18,705 nucleotides of DNA from JBHEPS01 sp046261635 (GTDB lineage: Bacteria; Acidobacteriota; Thermoanaerobaculia; Gp7-AA8): assembly GCA_046261635.1 (NCBI GenBank), contig JBHEOL010000204.1, positions 1-18,705 on the forward strand. The letters are read 5' to 3'. The translations under genes and the position numbers were made by a program. Shown piece by piece: positions 1-6,710 of this stretch. Below the pieces are notes generated by a model. That model was not told the DNA's origin and searched no databases. It was given only the letters and a program-made list of their open reading frames with translations. Positions within the stretch are counted from its first letter, which is position 1. Every line of letters begins with the position of its first letter.

Positions 1-334
1 CCGATCCTCGCACGCCCGAAAGCACCGAATTCAGATTCGCCGCGGCGGCCGCAGCCACGAGCGAGGACCCTGCCGTGATGATCTCCTCGCCTTTCTTCAG
101 CCCGAGAAAGATCCCGACTCCCACACCGATCACCACGGCGGTCAGCGGGAAGTGAGCGATCTGCTCTTTCCACGAGTCGGGAACCAGCTCCTCGATCTGT
201 TCGAAGAGCACTCCCGGCCCTTCATTCGCCAGACGCGATCCGAGATCGCTCACCCGCTCCCGGATGTCACCGTCGAAATCCAATCCCGCAGCGGCGCGCT
301 CGTAACCATCCGAATATCGATCGCTCACGTTCAC
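1..334 (-). CDS. Partial small membrane protein of unknown family (C-terminus off the left edge)
   Basis: The frame reads VNVSDRYSDGYERA... and remains open to the window edge, giving about 111 visible residues. The N-terminal two thirds are acidic and soluble. A hydrophobic glycine-rich stretch follows (FPLTAVVIGVGVGIFLGL, about residues 64-81), then an alanine-rich second hydrophobic stretch, so it is probably a one- or two-pass inner-membrane protein. The GTG start overlaps the TGA stop of the upstream gene by 4 bp (GTGA), which implies translational coupling; a second in-frame GTG lies at 328. It is the fourth gene of the minus-strand operon led by the M50 protease. I do not recognise the family. 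The glycine-zipper-like segment resembles that of the DUF883-like protein just upstream, so the two may associate in the membrane (inference). Confidence 0.7.
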   Translation of the reverse strand, partial: MNVSDRYSDGYERAAAGLDFDGDIRERVSDLGSRLANEGPGVLFEQIEELVPDSWKEQIAHFPLTAVVIGVGVGIFLGLKKGEEIITAGSSLVAAAAAANLNSVLSGVRGS

Positions 335-621
335 CCCTCGTCATCATCGCTGCGCAAAAGCAGCCCGAGCAGAAATCCCGCACCGACCGAGAACAGCAGT
401 GCCTTCCCGGGATTCTCCCGGACATAGGCGCGGACCTGTTCCATCACACCATCGACGTCGACCTCGGATACTTTCTCCCGCACCGAGCCGTACGTCTTCT
501 TCGCCTGATCGCTGGCCTTGGAGTATCGATCTCCGATCATCTCCTTGGCCTTCCCCATTTTCGAGCTCGCGGCCCGAGATCCCGTTCCCGGAGCGTCCGA
601 TGTCGTTCGTTCGTCCTGCAT
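331..621 (-). CDS. DUF883/ElaB/YqjD-like membrane-anchored small protein
   Basis: 96 residues. The layout is a hydrophilic, helix-prone N-terminal two thirds rich in Lys, Glu, Ala and Ser (about residues 20-75), then YVRENPGKALL, then a single C-terminal hydrophobic glycine-rich segment (SVGAGFLLGLLL, about 78-89) and an acidic tail. The 'ENP...G.GFLLGLLL' ending is typical of the ElaB/YqjD/DUF883 family; E. coli members are membrane-tethered proteins that associate with ribosomes in stationary phase. A strong ribosome binding site, GGAGGA at 630-625, sits 3 nt before the ATG. It lies 22 nt downstream of the two-TM gene and overlaps the next gene by 4 bp, so it belongs to the same operon. Family assignment rests on architecture and the C-terminal motif; the ribosome-binding role is not shown here. 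Confidence 0.75.
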   Translation of the reverse strand: MQDERTTSDAPGTGSRAASSKMGKAKEMIGDRYSKASDQAKKTYGSVREKVSEVDVDGVMEQVRAYVRENPGKALLFSVGAGFLLGLLLRSDDDEG

Positions 622-643
622 AGTTCCTCCAGCTGTCTCCGAT

Positions 644-889
644 TCAATGCTTTCGCGAGGTTTCAGTCAAGTGGCGCCGCCTGAAGGCAACGACGGCGGC
701 TCGAATCGCGACCCCCAGCGCTGCGAACGGCAGCAGATGCGCCCATCCACCCAAGGTCATGCTCGTCAGCAGCGCAAGCAGCCAGACGATCAGAATGACG
801 GCAACCGCAATTCCGGCCCACCCAACCCACCGCATCCGCGGTGCTGCGAACCCCGTGCCGCCAGGGACACCCTCTTTCCCGGCCGTCAT
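644..889 (-). CDS. Small two-TM membrane protein, lmo0937/DUF5670-like
   Basis: 81 residues. After a glycine-rich, basic N-terminus of about 18 residues come two hydrophobic segments (about 21-43, WVGWAGIAVAVILIVWLLAL, and about 47-66, TLGGWAHLLPFAALGVAI) and a basic tail FRRRH. The 'W-L-x-x-L-x-TLGGW-x-HLL' pattern between the segments resembles the short lmo0937-type membrane proteins, which are usually about 50 residues; this one is longer at both ends. The ATG overlaps the stop of the M50 protease gene by 4 bp (ATGA at 889-886), indicating translational coupling. Function is unknown; the second Met (residue 19) could be the true start of the conserved part. Confidence 0.7.
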   Translation of the reverse strand: MTAGKEGVPGGTGFAAPRMRWVGWAGIAVAVILIVWLLALLTSMTLGGWAHLLPFAALGVAIRAAVVAFRRRHLTETSRKH

Positions 890-2043
890 ACCACGACCTC
901 CTCTCCGAGGTCGCTCCGGATCTGGAACATGTTCATGATGTCGCTTCTGGTGACGATCCCCACCATGTTCCCCGCCTCGTCCACGACCGGAAGGTGGTCC
1001 AGTGAGAGAGAGATCATGTGCTTGAGCGCGGTCGAGGTCCGCATCCCAGGATGAGCCAGCCGCGCGGTCGGAATCCGCTTCATCACCGATCCCGCCGTCT
1101 TCTGCCTGCGATCGGGCTTGGCCACCGACGACACATCCTCCAACTCCACGATTCCGATCACCCGCCCCTCGGAGCTGAGCACCGGATACGCGGTGAACTT
1201 GTGAACCCAGAACTTCTCCTCGACCAGGCGCGATAGGGGCTCCAACTCACTCACCACCAGCGTGTTCGTACCCATGATCTCCGATACGCGGATCCCTTCG
1301 AGCACGTCCTCGATCAAGACGTGCCGGTAGCTCTGCTCCGCGGCGTTCCTCACGAAGATCCCGATCAGGATGTACCAGATCCCGTTCAGCCAACCCCGCG
1401 CCGGATCGATGAAGATCGTCACGATGCCGATCGCCATCAGCGCGTAGCCGAAGATCTCTCCCCCGCGCGCGGCCCACGCCGTCGCCTTCTTGTGATTGCG
1501 CGTTTTCCACCAGACCGACGACCGGAGCAGCCGGCCACCGTCCAGGGGAAATCCAGGTACCAGGTTGAACAGCGCCAGGGCGAGATTCAACCGCGCCGAG
1601 ACCTCGAAGAGCGAATGAAGCGCCACCCACCCTCCGGCCGCGGCCACGGCCTGCGCCTGCAGGAATGCGAACCAGAGAAAAATGCTCGCCACCGGTCCCG
1701 CCGCCGCAACCTCGAATTCGGTTTTCGGATCGGTCGGCTCCGTATGCATGTGGGCGACCCCGCCGAAGATGAAGAGCGTGATCCGCCGGATCGGAAACCC
1801 CAGGCGGTTCGACACGAACGCGTGCGACAACTCGTGGAAGATGACCGATGCAAACAGCAGGATGGCAGCGGCCACCCCGAGAATCCACGCCAGAATCGGC
1901 GTGAACCCCGGCTCCTGGATCCGGAAATACACCCGGCCGAAGGTCCAGACCACGAGAAAAAAGAAGATGAACCAGGAGTAATCGAGGTACACCGATACCC
2001 CGAACGTCCGGAACAGCCTGATTTCACCGCTGAACACCCTCAC
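886..2043 (-). CDS. M50 site-2-type intramembrane zinc metalloprotease with two CBS domains
   Basis: 385 residues from a GTG at 2043. Several TM segments carry the zinc-protease motifs: HELSH (residues 70-74, two His ligands and the catalytic Glu) and NLVPGFPLDGGR (about 160-171, third ligand Asp). Two CBS domains occupy the C-terminus (about 245-305 and 315-375), the last ending in GIVTRSDIMNMF. This is the architecture of the S2P-CBS subgroup of site-2 proteases, which cleave substrates inside the membrane, often anti-sigma factors, with CBS domains that may sense adenosine nucleotides. Start choice: the frame stays open to an ATG at 2190, but that would overlap the divergent ABC ATPase gene, and the family N-terminus (FSGEIRLFRTFGV) begins here; GGGGGAG lies about 9 nt before the GTG. 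A GTG at 2037 is an alternative. It leads an operon of small membrane proteins, which are possible substrates or co-regulated stress proteins (inference). Confidence 0.92.
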   Translation of the reverse strand: MRVFSGEIRLFRTFGVSVYLDYSWFIFFFLVVWTFGRVYFRIQEPGFTPILAWILGVAAAILLFASVIFHELSHAFVSNRLGFPIRRITLFIFGGVAHMHTEPTDPKTEFEVAAAGPVASIFLWFAFLQAQAVAAAGGWVALHSLFEVSARLNLALALFNLVPGFPLDGGRLLRSSVWWKTRNHKKATAWAARGGEIFGYALMAIGIVTIFIDPARGWLNGIWYILIGIFVRNAAEQSYRHVLIEDVLEGIRVSEIMGTNTLVVSELEPLSRLVEEKFWVHKFTAYPVLSSEGRVIGIVELEDVSSVAKPDRRQKTAGSVMKRIPTARLAHPGMRTSTALKHMISLSLDHLPVVDEAGNMVGIVTRSDIMNMFQIRSDLGEEVVV

Positions 2044-2126
2044 GCCCTCATTCTCCCCCGGGATGGGTCCGCTGCCAACTGGATGCCACGAACGCTTTAC
2101 AGGGTCGCAGACCGATCGGTTCCGCG

Positions 2127-2132
2127 TAAACT
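2127..2132 (+). promoter_or_regulatory. Possible -10 box (TAAACT) for the ABC transporter operon
   Basis: TAAACT fits TANNNT and lies 22 nt before the ATG of the ABC ATPase gene, in the 111-bp gap between it and the divergent M50 operon. No convincing -35 hexamer is visible 16-18 bp upstream, and no Shine-Dalgarno sequence precedes the ATG. No equally clear box was found for the minus-strand operon; TGTAAA near 2100 is a weak candidate. Confidence 0.3.
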
Positions 2133-2154
2133 TGCCTGGTTTCTGCGCGGGCCC

Positions 2155-2850
2155 ATGGGAATCCCGATCCAGCTCACCGACATCCGCCATCGCTACGGCA
2201 GGACCGAGGACACCGCGGCCGTGGAGGCCCTCTCCGGGGTTACCCTCCGGATCGACGGCGGGGCCTTCGCGGTCCTGATGGGTCCCTCTGGCAGCGGCAA
2301 ATCGACGCTTCTCAACCTCATCGGGGCCGTCGACCGGCCGACCTCGGGCTCGCTCACGCTCGGCGAGCGCGAAATCTCGAGCATGTCCGAACGCGAGCTC
2401 ACTCTCATCCGACGGGAGTCCATCGGTTTCGTGTTTCAGTTCTTCAATCTGATTCCGACATTCACCGTGCGCGAGAACGTTGCGTTCCCTCTACACCTGC
2501 TTCGGATGCGTGAATCCGAAGTGCGGTCCCGCGTCAGCGAGAGTCTCGAAGCGGTCGGGCTGGCACACCGGGCAGGCCACCATCCGAACGAGCTCTCCGG
2601 AGGTGAGATGCAGCGGGTGGCGATCGCCCGCGCCATCGTTCACCGCCCGCCGCTTCTGATCGCCGACGAGCCGACAGGGAATCTCGACACGCGCACGGGC
2701 GATTCGATCCTCGACCTCCTCAGCGAGGTTCATCGATCTCACGCGCCGACCATCGTCATGGCGACCCACTCCGACCGGGCGTCCGGCAGGGGTGATTACG
2801 TTCTGCGGGTCCTCGACGGTCGCGTGGGCGCGGCGGAGCTGGTCAGGTGA
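2155..2850 (+). CDS. ABC transporter ATP-binding protein (MacB/LolD/YbbA/AttE type)
   Basis: 231 residues, typical for the LolD/MacB class. Visible motifs: Walker A GPSGSGKS (43-50), Q-loop in FVFQFFNL (Q95), signature LSGGEMQR (147-154), Walker B LLIADEP (167-173) with catalytic Glu, D-loop GNLD, and H-loop MATHSD (H205). The FQFFNLIPTFTVRENV stretch after the Q-loop is characteristic of ATPases pairing with FtsX/MacB-like permeases (mechanotransmission rather than ordinary import). The frame is open far upstream, antisense to the M50 gene, but homology begins at this ATG. The stop codon overlaps the permease start by 4 bp (GTGA), so the two are co-translated. With an AttH-like gene nearby, AttE of an AttEFGH-type system is a sensible guess; the substrate is unknown. 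The partner permease is interrupted (see next entry). Confidence 0.95.
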   Translation: MGIPIQLTDIRHRYGRTEDTAAVEALSGVTLRIDGGAFAVLMGPSGSGKSTLLNLIGAVDRPTSGSLTLGEREISSMSERELTLIRRESIGFVFQFFNLIPTFTVRENVAFPLHLLRMRESEVRSRVSESLEAVGLAHRAGHHPNELSGGEMQRVAIARAIVHRPPLLIADEPTGNLDTRTGDSILDLLSEVHRSHAPTIVMATHSDRASGRGDYVLRVLDGRVGAAELVR

Positions 2851-3434
2851 GCGTACCTTTTGCGAGAATCCTCAGCGGACTGGTGCTTCGTCCGCTGGTC
2901 AGGGAGCCGTTGAGAACGGTCCTCACCGTGGCCGGGATTGCGGTCGGCGTGTCGGTGATCGTTGCGATTCAGCTGGCGAACCGGAGCGCAATCCGCTCGT
3001 TCTCGGACTCGATCGATGCCGTCTCGGGACGGGCGAATTACCAGATCGTCCCCGCGGCTGGAGAACTCGACGAGCAGGTGCTGCGCGAGCTCAGATTCCT
3101 GTGGGATCAGAGCGGGCGCTTCGCCCCCGTGATCGACACCGAGGCCGTGACGAGTGAAGACGGGCAACCCGTTCGGGTGCTGGCCGTCGACCTGATGTCC
3201 GACATCCACTTTCGCGACTATCGATGGGCGCGGATCGCCACCGGCGAGGGCGAGCCCCGAACCGAGGGCGAAAATCCGTCGCTCGTCGAGCTCCTCACTC
3301 TCTTCACCGAGGGCTCGGCGGTCGTTCCGCTGACCTTCGCCGAGGACCGCGGTCTCGCGATTGGAGACGCGATCGCGATCCGATACCGCGACCGGACGGT
3401 TCCTTTGACGGTCCGCGGAATTCTTCACCCCTAA
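2847..3434 (+). CDS. N-terminal fragment of the ABC permease (TM1 and part of first periplasmic domain)
   Basis: 195 residues ending at the in-frame TAA. It starts with GTG overlapping the ATPase stop (GTGA). It contains the first TM helix (VLTVAGIAVGVSVIVAIQL, about 25-43) and most of the MacB_PCD-like periplasmic domain, ending RTVPLTVRGILHP. Alone it has no FtsX core and cannot form a transporter. If translation ends here the product is probably a degraded or inert membrane-anchored domain. Confidence 0.55.
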   Translation: MSVPFARILSGLVLRPLVREPLRTVLTVAGIAVGVSVIVAIQLANRSAIRSFSDSIDAVSGRANYQIVPAAGELDEQVLRELRFLWDQSGRFAPVIDTEAVTSEDGQPVRVLAVDLMSDIHFRDYRWARIATGEGEPRTEGENPSLVELLTLFTEGSAVVPLTFAEDRGLAIGDAIAIRYRDRTVPLTVRGILHP

Positions 3435-3482
3435 GGCCCCGCCACGGCCTTCAACGGAAGCCTGATCATTCTCGATATCGCG

Positions 3483-5456
3483 GTGGCGCAGCACGCACTC
3501 GGCATGACCGGGCGACTCTCGAGGATCGACCTCATTCTTCCGGAGCCGATTGCTCCCGCCATGAAACAGAGCATCGAGCAGGCGCTTCCGGCCGGCGCGG
3601 TCCTCGAGCGCCCGTCGCGGCGGAATGACCGCGTCGACCGGATGCTCCGCGCGTTCCGCGTCAATCTGTTCGCTCTCGCCGCGGTCGCACTCCTGGTCGG
3701 CGTCTTCCTGGTCTACAACACGGTTCTGATCTCGATCCTGAGGCGGCGCCGCGACATCGGCGTATTCAAGACCCTGGGAGTCGCCCCCTCCGAGATTTTC
3801 CTCGCGTTCGTCTCCGAGGGGGCGACGTTCGGCGCAATCGGCTCGGTGCTGGGCGTAGGCCTCGGGTGGCTGCTCGCGGCGGGGGCGGTGGAACTGGTAG
3901 GCCGGACGGTCAGCCAGCTCTACGTCGCCGGCGGCGGGGCCGGCCCCGTGGTCATGACTCCGCTGACTGCCGTATCCGGGCTCGCGGTCGGCCTGATCAT
4001 CTCGATCGCCGCGGCCGGGCAGCCCGCCCTGGAGGCCGCCCGCCTCCGGCCGAGCGCGATGATCCGCCCGGGCCTCTACGTCCGGCTCTCCCACTCCCGC
4101 TCGACACTCCTCGGGGGAGTTGCGGCCGCCTGTTTTGCCCTCGCCTGGCTGCTGAGCCGGATGGGCCCCATCAGAGGTCTGCCGCTGCCCGGCTACGCGG
4201 CCGTGGTCGCCCTGATCGCCGGCTTCTCCCTGCTGGCCCCGGCGGCCCTCGAAGCAGCGAGCCGGGGGCTGGAGGGGCTCTATGCCCGTCTGTTCGGCGT
4301 TCCCGGAAGGCTCGCTGCCTGCTCCATCCCCGCTTCGCTGCGCCGCACCGCGGTCGCCACGGCGGCGCTTTCGACCGCCATCGCCATGATGGTCTCGGTC
4401 GCGATCATGATCGGGAGCTTTCGCGACACGGTGGACGACTGGGTCGCGCAGACGGTCCAGTCGGACCTCTGGATCCGCCCGGCCGCCGCGCTTTCGAACT
4501 CGGCGGTCGCCACGCTTCCTCCGGAGCTCGTCGAGGAAGTGCGCTCGATGCCTCAGGTTGCCTCGGTCGATCGCTTCCGTGGCCGTGAGGTCATCTGGAA
4601 CGACACCCTGATCACCGTGGGGAGCGGCGAGTTGCGGACTTCGCTCGAGTACGGCTCCCTCCCGATGGTGGCCCCGTCATCCTCGAGAGAGGCGCTCACG
4701 ACGGCGCTCGAGCAGAGAGGTGTCTTCGTTTCGGAATCGCTGGCCCTCAAGAACGGTCTGAATCCCGGAGATCTCATCACGGTGCCCACACCGGCCGGGC
4801 CGGTTGAATTTCCGATCGCCGGAATCTACCGCGACTACTCGAGCGATCGCGGAGTCATCGTGATGGATCGCTCGGTCTGGCTCGAGACATTTGGAGATGA
4901 GGACAGCAACACCGTCTCCGTTTACCTGCGCGAGGGAGTCGATCCCGAGGCGGCGAGGAGAGAGATCGAAGAGGCGGTGGCGGCGAAGTACGGCGCATTC
5001 GTGATGACGAACGCCACGATTCGGGAGAGCGTTCTTCGCATCTTCGACCAGACCTTCCTCATCACGTGGGCGCTTCTCGGAGTCGCTCTGACGGTGGCGG
5101 TCCTGGCCGTGGTCAACACCCTGACCGCGATGATCCTCGAACGAAAGCGGGAGATTGCTCTGCTTCGCGTGCTTGGCCTCGACCGGAAGCAGCTCTCCGG
5201 AATGATCATCCTCGAAGCTTCGATCCTCGGTCTGGTTGCCGGAGCTCTCGGCCTGATCTGCGGCTGGTTCCTCTCCTGGATCCTCATCTTCGTCATCAAC
5301 CGCCAGTCGTTCGGCTGGACGATCGAGTTCTCGCCTCCGGGCACAATCGTCGCGTTCTCCCTCGCCGTCACGATCCTCGCGACCATTCTCTCCGGTCTCA
5401 TCCCGGCCCAGCTGGCAGGGAGGATTCCGCTGGCGACCGAGCTCAAGGCAGAGTAA
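3483..5456 (+). CDS. C-terminal part of the ABC permease (both FtsX blocks)
   Basis: 657 residues if counted from the GTG at 3483; the same frame is open back to 3435. It holds the first FtsX block (NLFALAAVALLVGVFLVYNT, then FLAFVSEGATFGAIGSVLGV), a middle hydrophobic region, the second periplasmic domain (QVASVDRFRGREV to DRSVWLETFGDED) and the last FtsX block (TWALLGVALTVAVLAVVNT to the ATELKAE end). Neither the GTG at 3483 nor the ATG at 3504 has a Shine-Dalgarno sequence, so independent restart after the TAA is not supported by sequence. See the joined entry for the interpretation. Confidence 0.6.
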   Translation: MAQHALGMTGRLSRIDLILPEPIAPAMKQSIEQALPAGAVLERPSRRNDRVDRMLRAFRVNLFALAAVALLVGVFLVYNTVLISILRRRRDIGVFKTLGVAPSEIFLAFVSEGATFGAIGSVLGVGLGWLLAAGAVELVGRTVSQLYVAGGGAGPVVMTPLTAVSGLAVGLIISIAAAGQPALEAARLRPSAMIRPGLYVRLSHSRSTLLGGVAAACFALAWLLSRMGPIRGLPLPGYAAVVALIAGFSLLAPAALEAASRGLEGLYARLFGVPGRLAACSIPASLRRTAVATAALSTAIAMMVSVAIMIGSFRDTVDDWVAQTVQSDLWIRPAAALSNSAVATLPPELVEEVRSMPQVASVDRFRGREVIWNDTLITVGSGELRTSLEYGSLPMVAPSSSREALTTALEQRGVFVSESLALKNGLNPGDLITVPTPAGPVEFPIAGIYRDYSSDRGVIVMDRSVWLETFGDEDSNTVSVYLREGVDPEAARREIEEAVAAKYGAFVMTNATIRESVLRIFDQTFLITWALLGVALTVAVLAVVNTLTAMILERKREIALLRVLGLDRKQLSGMIILEASILGLVAGALGLICGWFLSWILIFVINRQSFGWTIEFSPPGTIVAFSLAVTILATILSGLIPAQLAGRIPLATELKAE

Positions 5457-5481
5457 CCACCCCTCTCCTTCCATTTCTCGA

Positions 5482-5487
5482 TATCCT
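5482..5487 (+). promoter_or_regulatory. -10-like box (TATCCT) immediately before the DUF2891 gene; possible leaderless start
   Basis: TATCCT fits TANNNT and ends 6 nt before the ATG at 5494. Standard -10 to start spacing would place transcription initiation at or next to that ATG, giving a leaderless mRNA. There is no Shine-Dalgarno sequence in front of this ATG, and no clear -35 element. Confidence 0.4.
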
Positions 5488-5493
5488 TGGATC

Positions 5494-6576
5494 ATGAGAT
5501 CGCTCCTGCTCGCCGCGCTCACTCTCGCCCTCGCAGCCACCCCGCTCGAATCAGCTGAAATGAGCCGCGAAGTCGCCACCCGCCTCTCGGCTCTCGCGCT
5601 CGACTGCGTGCACCGCGAGTATCCGAACAAAATCGCCCACGTCATGCACTCGGACGACGATGCGCGGCCTCCGCGGGAGCTCACTCCCTCCTTCTACGGC
5701 TGCTACGACTGGCATTCCGCGGTCCACGGCCACTGGCTCCTCGCCCGCCTCGCCAGGCTCTATCCCGGCGAGCCTTTCGCTGCCGAAGCGAGAAGAGCTC
5801 TCGCGCTGAGCCTGACACCGGCCAACGTCGCCGTCGAAGCTTCCTACATTCGGGGCGAAGGGAGAGCCAGCTTCGAGCGCCCTTACGGGCTCGCGTGGCT
5901 GCTTCAACTCGCGGCGGAACTGCGCGAGTGGGACGATCCGGAGGCCGCGCGATGGGCCGCCGCTCTCGAACCGCTCGAGATGGCCGCGGTCGAGCGCGTG
6001 TCGGGATGGCTCCCGAAGCTCTCCTATCCGGTGCGATCCGGGGAGCATTCCCAGAGTGCTTTCGCCCTCGGGCTGATGCTCGACTACGCCCGCAGCCGCG
6101 GCAATGAGGATCTCGAGACTCTTCTCGAAGAGCGCATCCGGAGCTTCTATCTTCGAGACCGCGACTGCCCCATCGAATACGAGCCCTCGGGAGAAGATTT
6201 CGTCTCCCCCTGCCTCGCAGAAGCGGACGCCGTTCGCCGCATCCTTCCTGCCGCCGGATTCGCGGCCTGGCTCGGCTCGTTCCTTCCGACGATCGGCGTC
6301 GAAGGCGGGACCGGCTGGCTTCGCCCCGCCGTCGTCACCGACGCGACCGACGGCAAGCTGGTTCATCTCGACGGTCTCAACCTCAGCCGGGCCTGGATGC
6401 TCGATGGAATCGCCTCGGGGCTTCCTGCGGATGACCCGCGGATTCCGGCGATCGAGGCGGTCGCCAAGGCGCACGGGGACTCGGGGCTGAAAGCGGTCAG
6501 TTCCGAGCATTACGAGGGGGGTCACTGGCTCGGAAGCTTCGCGGCCTATTACGTCACGCGGAGAGGAGCGGAGTAG
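5494..6576 (+). CDS. Secreted DUF2891 family protein
   Basis: 360 residues, the usual DUF2891 length. An N-terminal signal peptide (MRSLLLAALTLALAATPLESA, cleavage likely near residue 21) directs it to the periplasm. Conserved-looking blocks include YGCYDWHSAVHGHW (68-81), ASFERPYGLAWLLQLAAEL, GEHSQSAFALGLMLDYAR, a SPCLAEADAVRRILP block, HLDGLNLSRAWMLDGIA and, near the C-terminus, YEGGHWLGSFAAYYVT. Their spacing and the repeated aromatic/His residues suggest an alpha/alpha-barrel-type fold of the kind used by glycan-active enzymes (inference); no biochemical function is established for the family that I can cite. It is 37 bp downstream of the ABC permease in the same orientation but seems to have its own promoter box. 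Confidence 0.9.
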   Translation: MRSLLLAALTLALAATPLESAEMSREVATRLSALALDCVHREYPNKIAHVMHSDDDARPPRELTPSFYGCYDWHSAVHGHWLLARLARLYPGEPFAAEARRALALSLTPANVAVEASYIRGEGRASFERPYGLAWLLQLAAELREWDDPEAARWAAALEPLEMAAVERVSGWLPKLSYPVRSGEHSQSAFALGLMLDYARSRGNEDLETLLEERIRSFYLRDRDCPIEYEPSGEDFVSPCLAEADAVRRILPAAGFAAWLGSFLPTIGVEGGTGWLRPAVVTDATDGKLVHLDGLNLSRAWMLDGIASGLPADDPRIPAIEAVAKAHGDSGLKAVSSEHYEGGHWLGSFAAYYVTRRGAE

Positions 6577-6710
6577 AGGCAGGGGCTAGGGACTGCGAAA
6601 GTCAGAAGGCAGAGGGCAGAAGTAAAGGCAAAACCAAAGGCGGCCTTTGCTCTGACTTCTGCCTTCTGCCTTCTGCCTTCTGGCTTGCCTTTCTCTAGCC
6701 CCTAGTCCCC
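6577..6710. repeat. Imperfect palindromic repeat (copy 1) between convergent genes; likely bidirectional terminator or interspersed repeat
   Basis: It starts directly after the TAG of the DUF2891 gene with AGGCAGGGGCTAGG (6577-6590). The opposite arm, CTAGCCCCTAGTCCCC (6695-6710), contains the stop codon of the opposing AttH gene (6704-6702). An inner stem pairs 6603-6623 with 6655-6675: 20 of 21 positions are complementary and the remaining one is a G-T wobble. The loop region contains AAAGGC and GCCTTT, which can extend the stem. The right arm is built from TTCTGCC units repeated with a 7-bp period (6657-6683). A related palindrome occurs at 13913-14030 with the identical 14-mer at the same position relative to a stop codon. 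There is no U-tract of a standard intrinsic terminator. Confidence 0.8.

Larger units (their letters stand above)
2847..5456 (+). pseudogene. FtsX/MacB-type ABC permease, full-length frame interrupted by one in-frame TAA
   Basis: One continuous frame of 870 codons encodes a large permease, broken only by TAA at 3432-3434 (codon 196). Both sides belong to one protein: the N-terminal side ends LTVRGILHP and the downstream side continues GPATAFNGSLIILDIAVAQ, as expected inside a MacB periplasmic core domain. Order of parts: TM1 (about residues 22-44), first periplasmic domain (about 50-265), FtsX block with TM segments from about 273-298, middle TM segments (about 420-530), second periplasmic domain, and C-terminal FtsX block ending ATELKAE. 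This roughly ten-TM layout resembles YbbP/AttF-G permeases thought to move lipids or lipoproteins. TAA is the ordinary stop of other genes here (for example 13910-13912), so recoding is unlikely. A G-to-T change of GAA, or a consensus error, would explain it. No frameshift or other decay is visible, so the lesion is recent or an artefact. Confidence 0.8.

Noticed and set aside
1321..2154. Long N-terminal extension of the ABC ATPase frame
   Set aside because: It is antisense to the M50 protease and consists of Arg/Pro/Asp-rich sequence; family homology begins at ATG 2155.
3432..3434. Stop-codon recoding or readthrough at the permease TAA
   Set aside because: TAA is a normal terminator for other genes here, and no flanking hairpin or suppressor signal was recognised; mutation or sequencing error is simpler.
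2796..4094. 432-residue open frame on the minus strand
   Set aside because: Antisense to the ABC permease; Arg/Asp/Gly-rich low-complexity translation with no domain, TM or ribosome site. It is a by-product of G+C-rich codon usage.
6577..6710. Insertion sequence or CRISPR interpretation of the palindromic repeat
   Set aside because: No transposase, no target-site duplication and no regular direct repeats with unique spacers; the periodic 7-mers are adjacent, not spaced.
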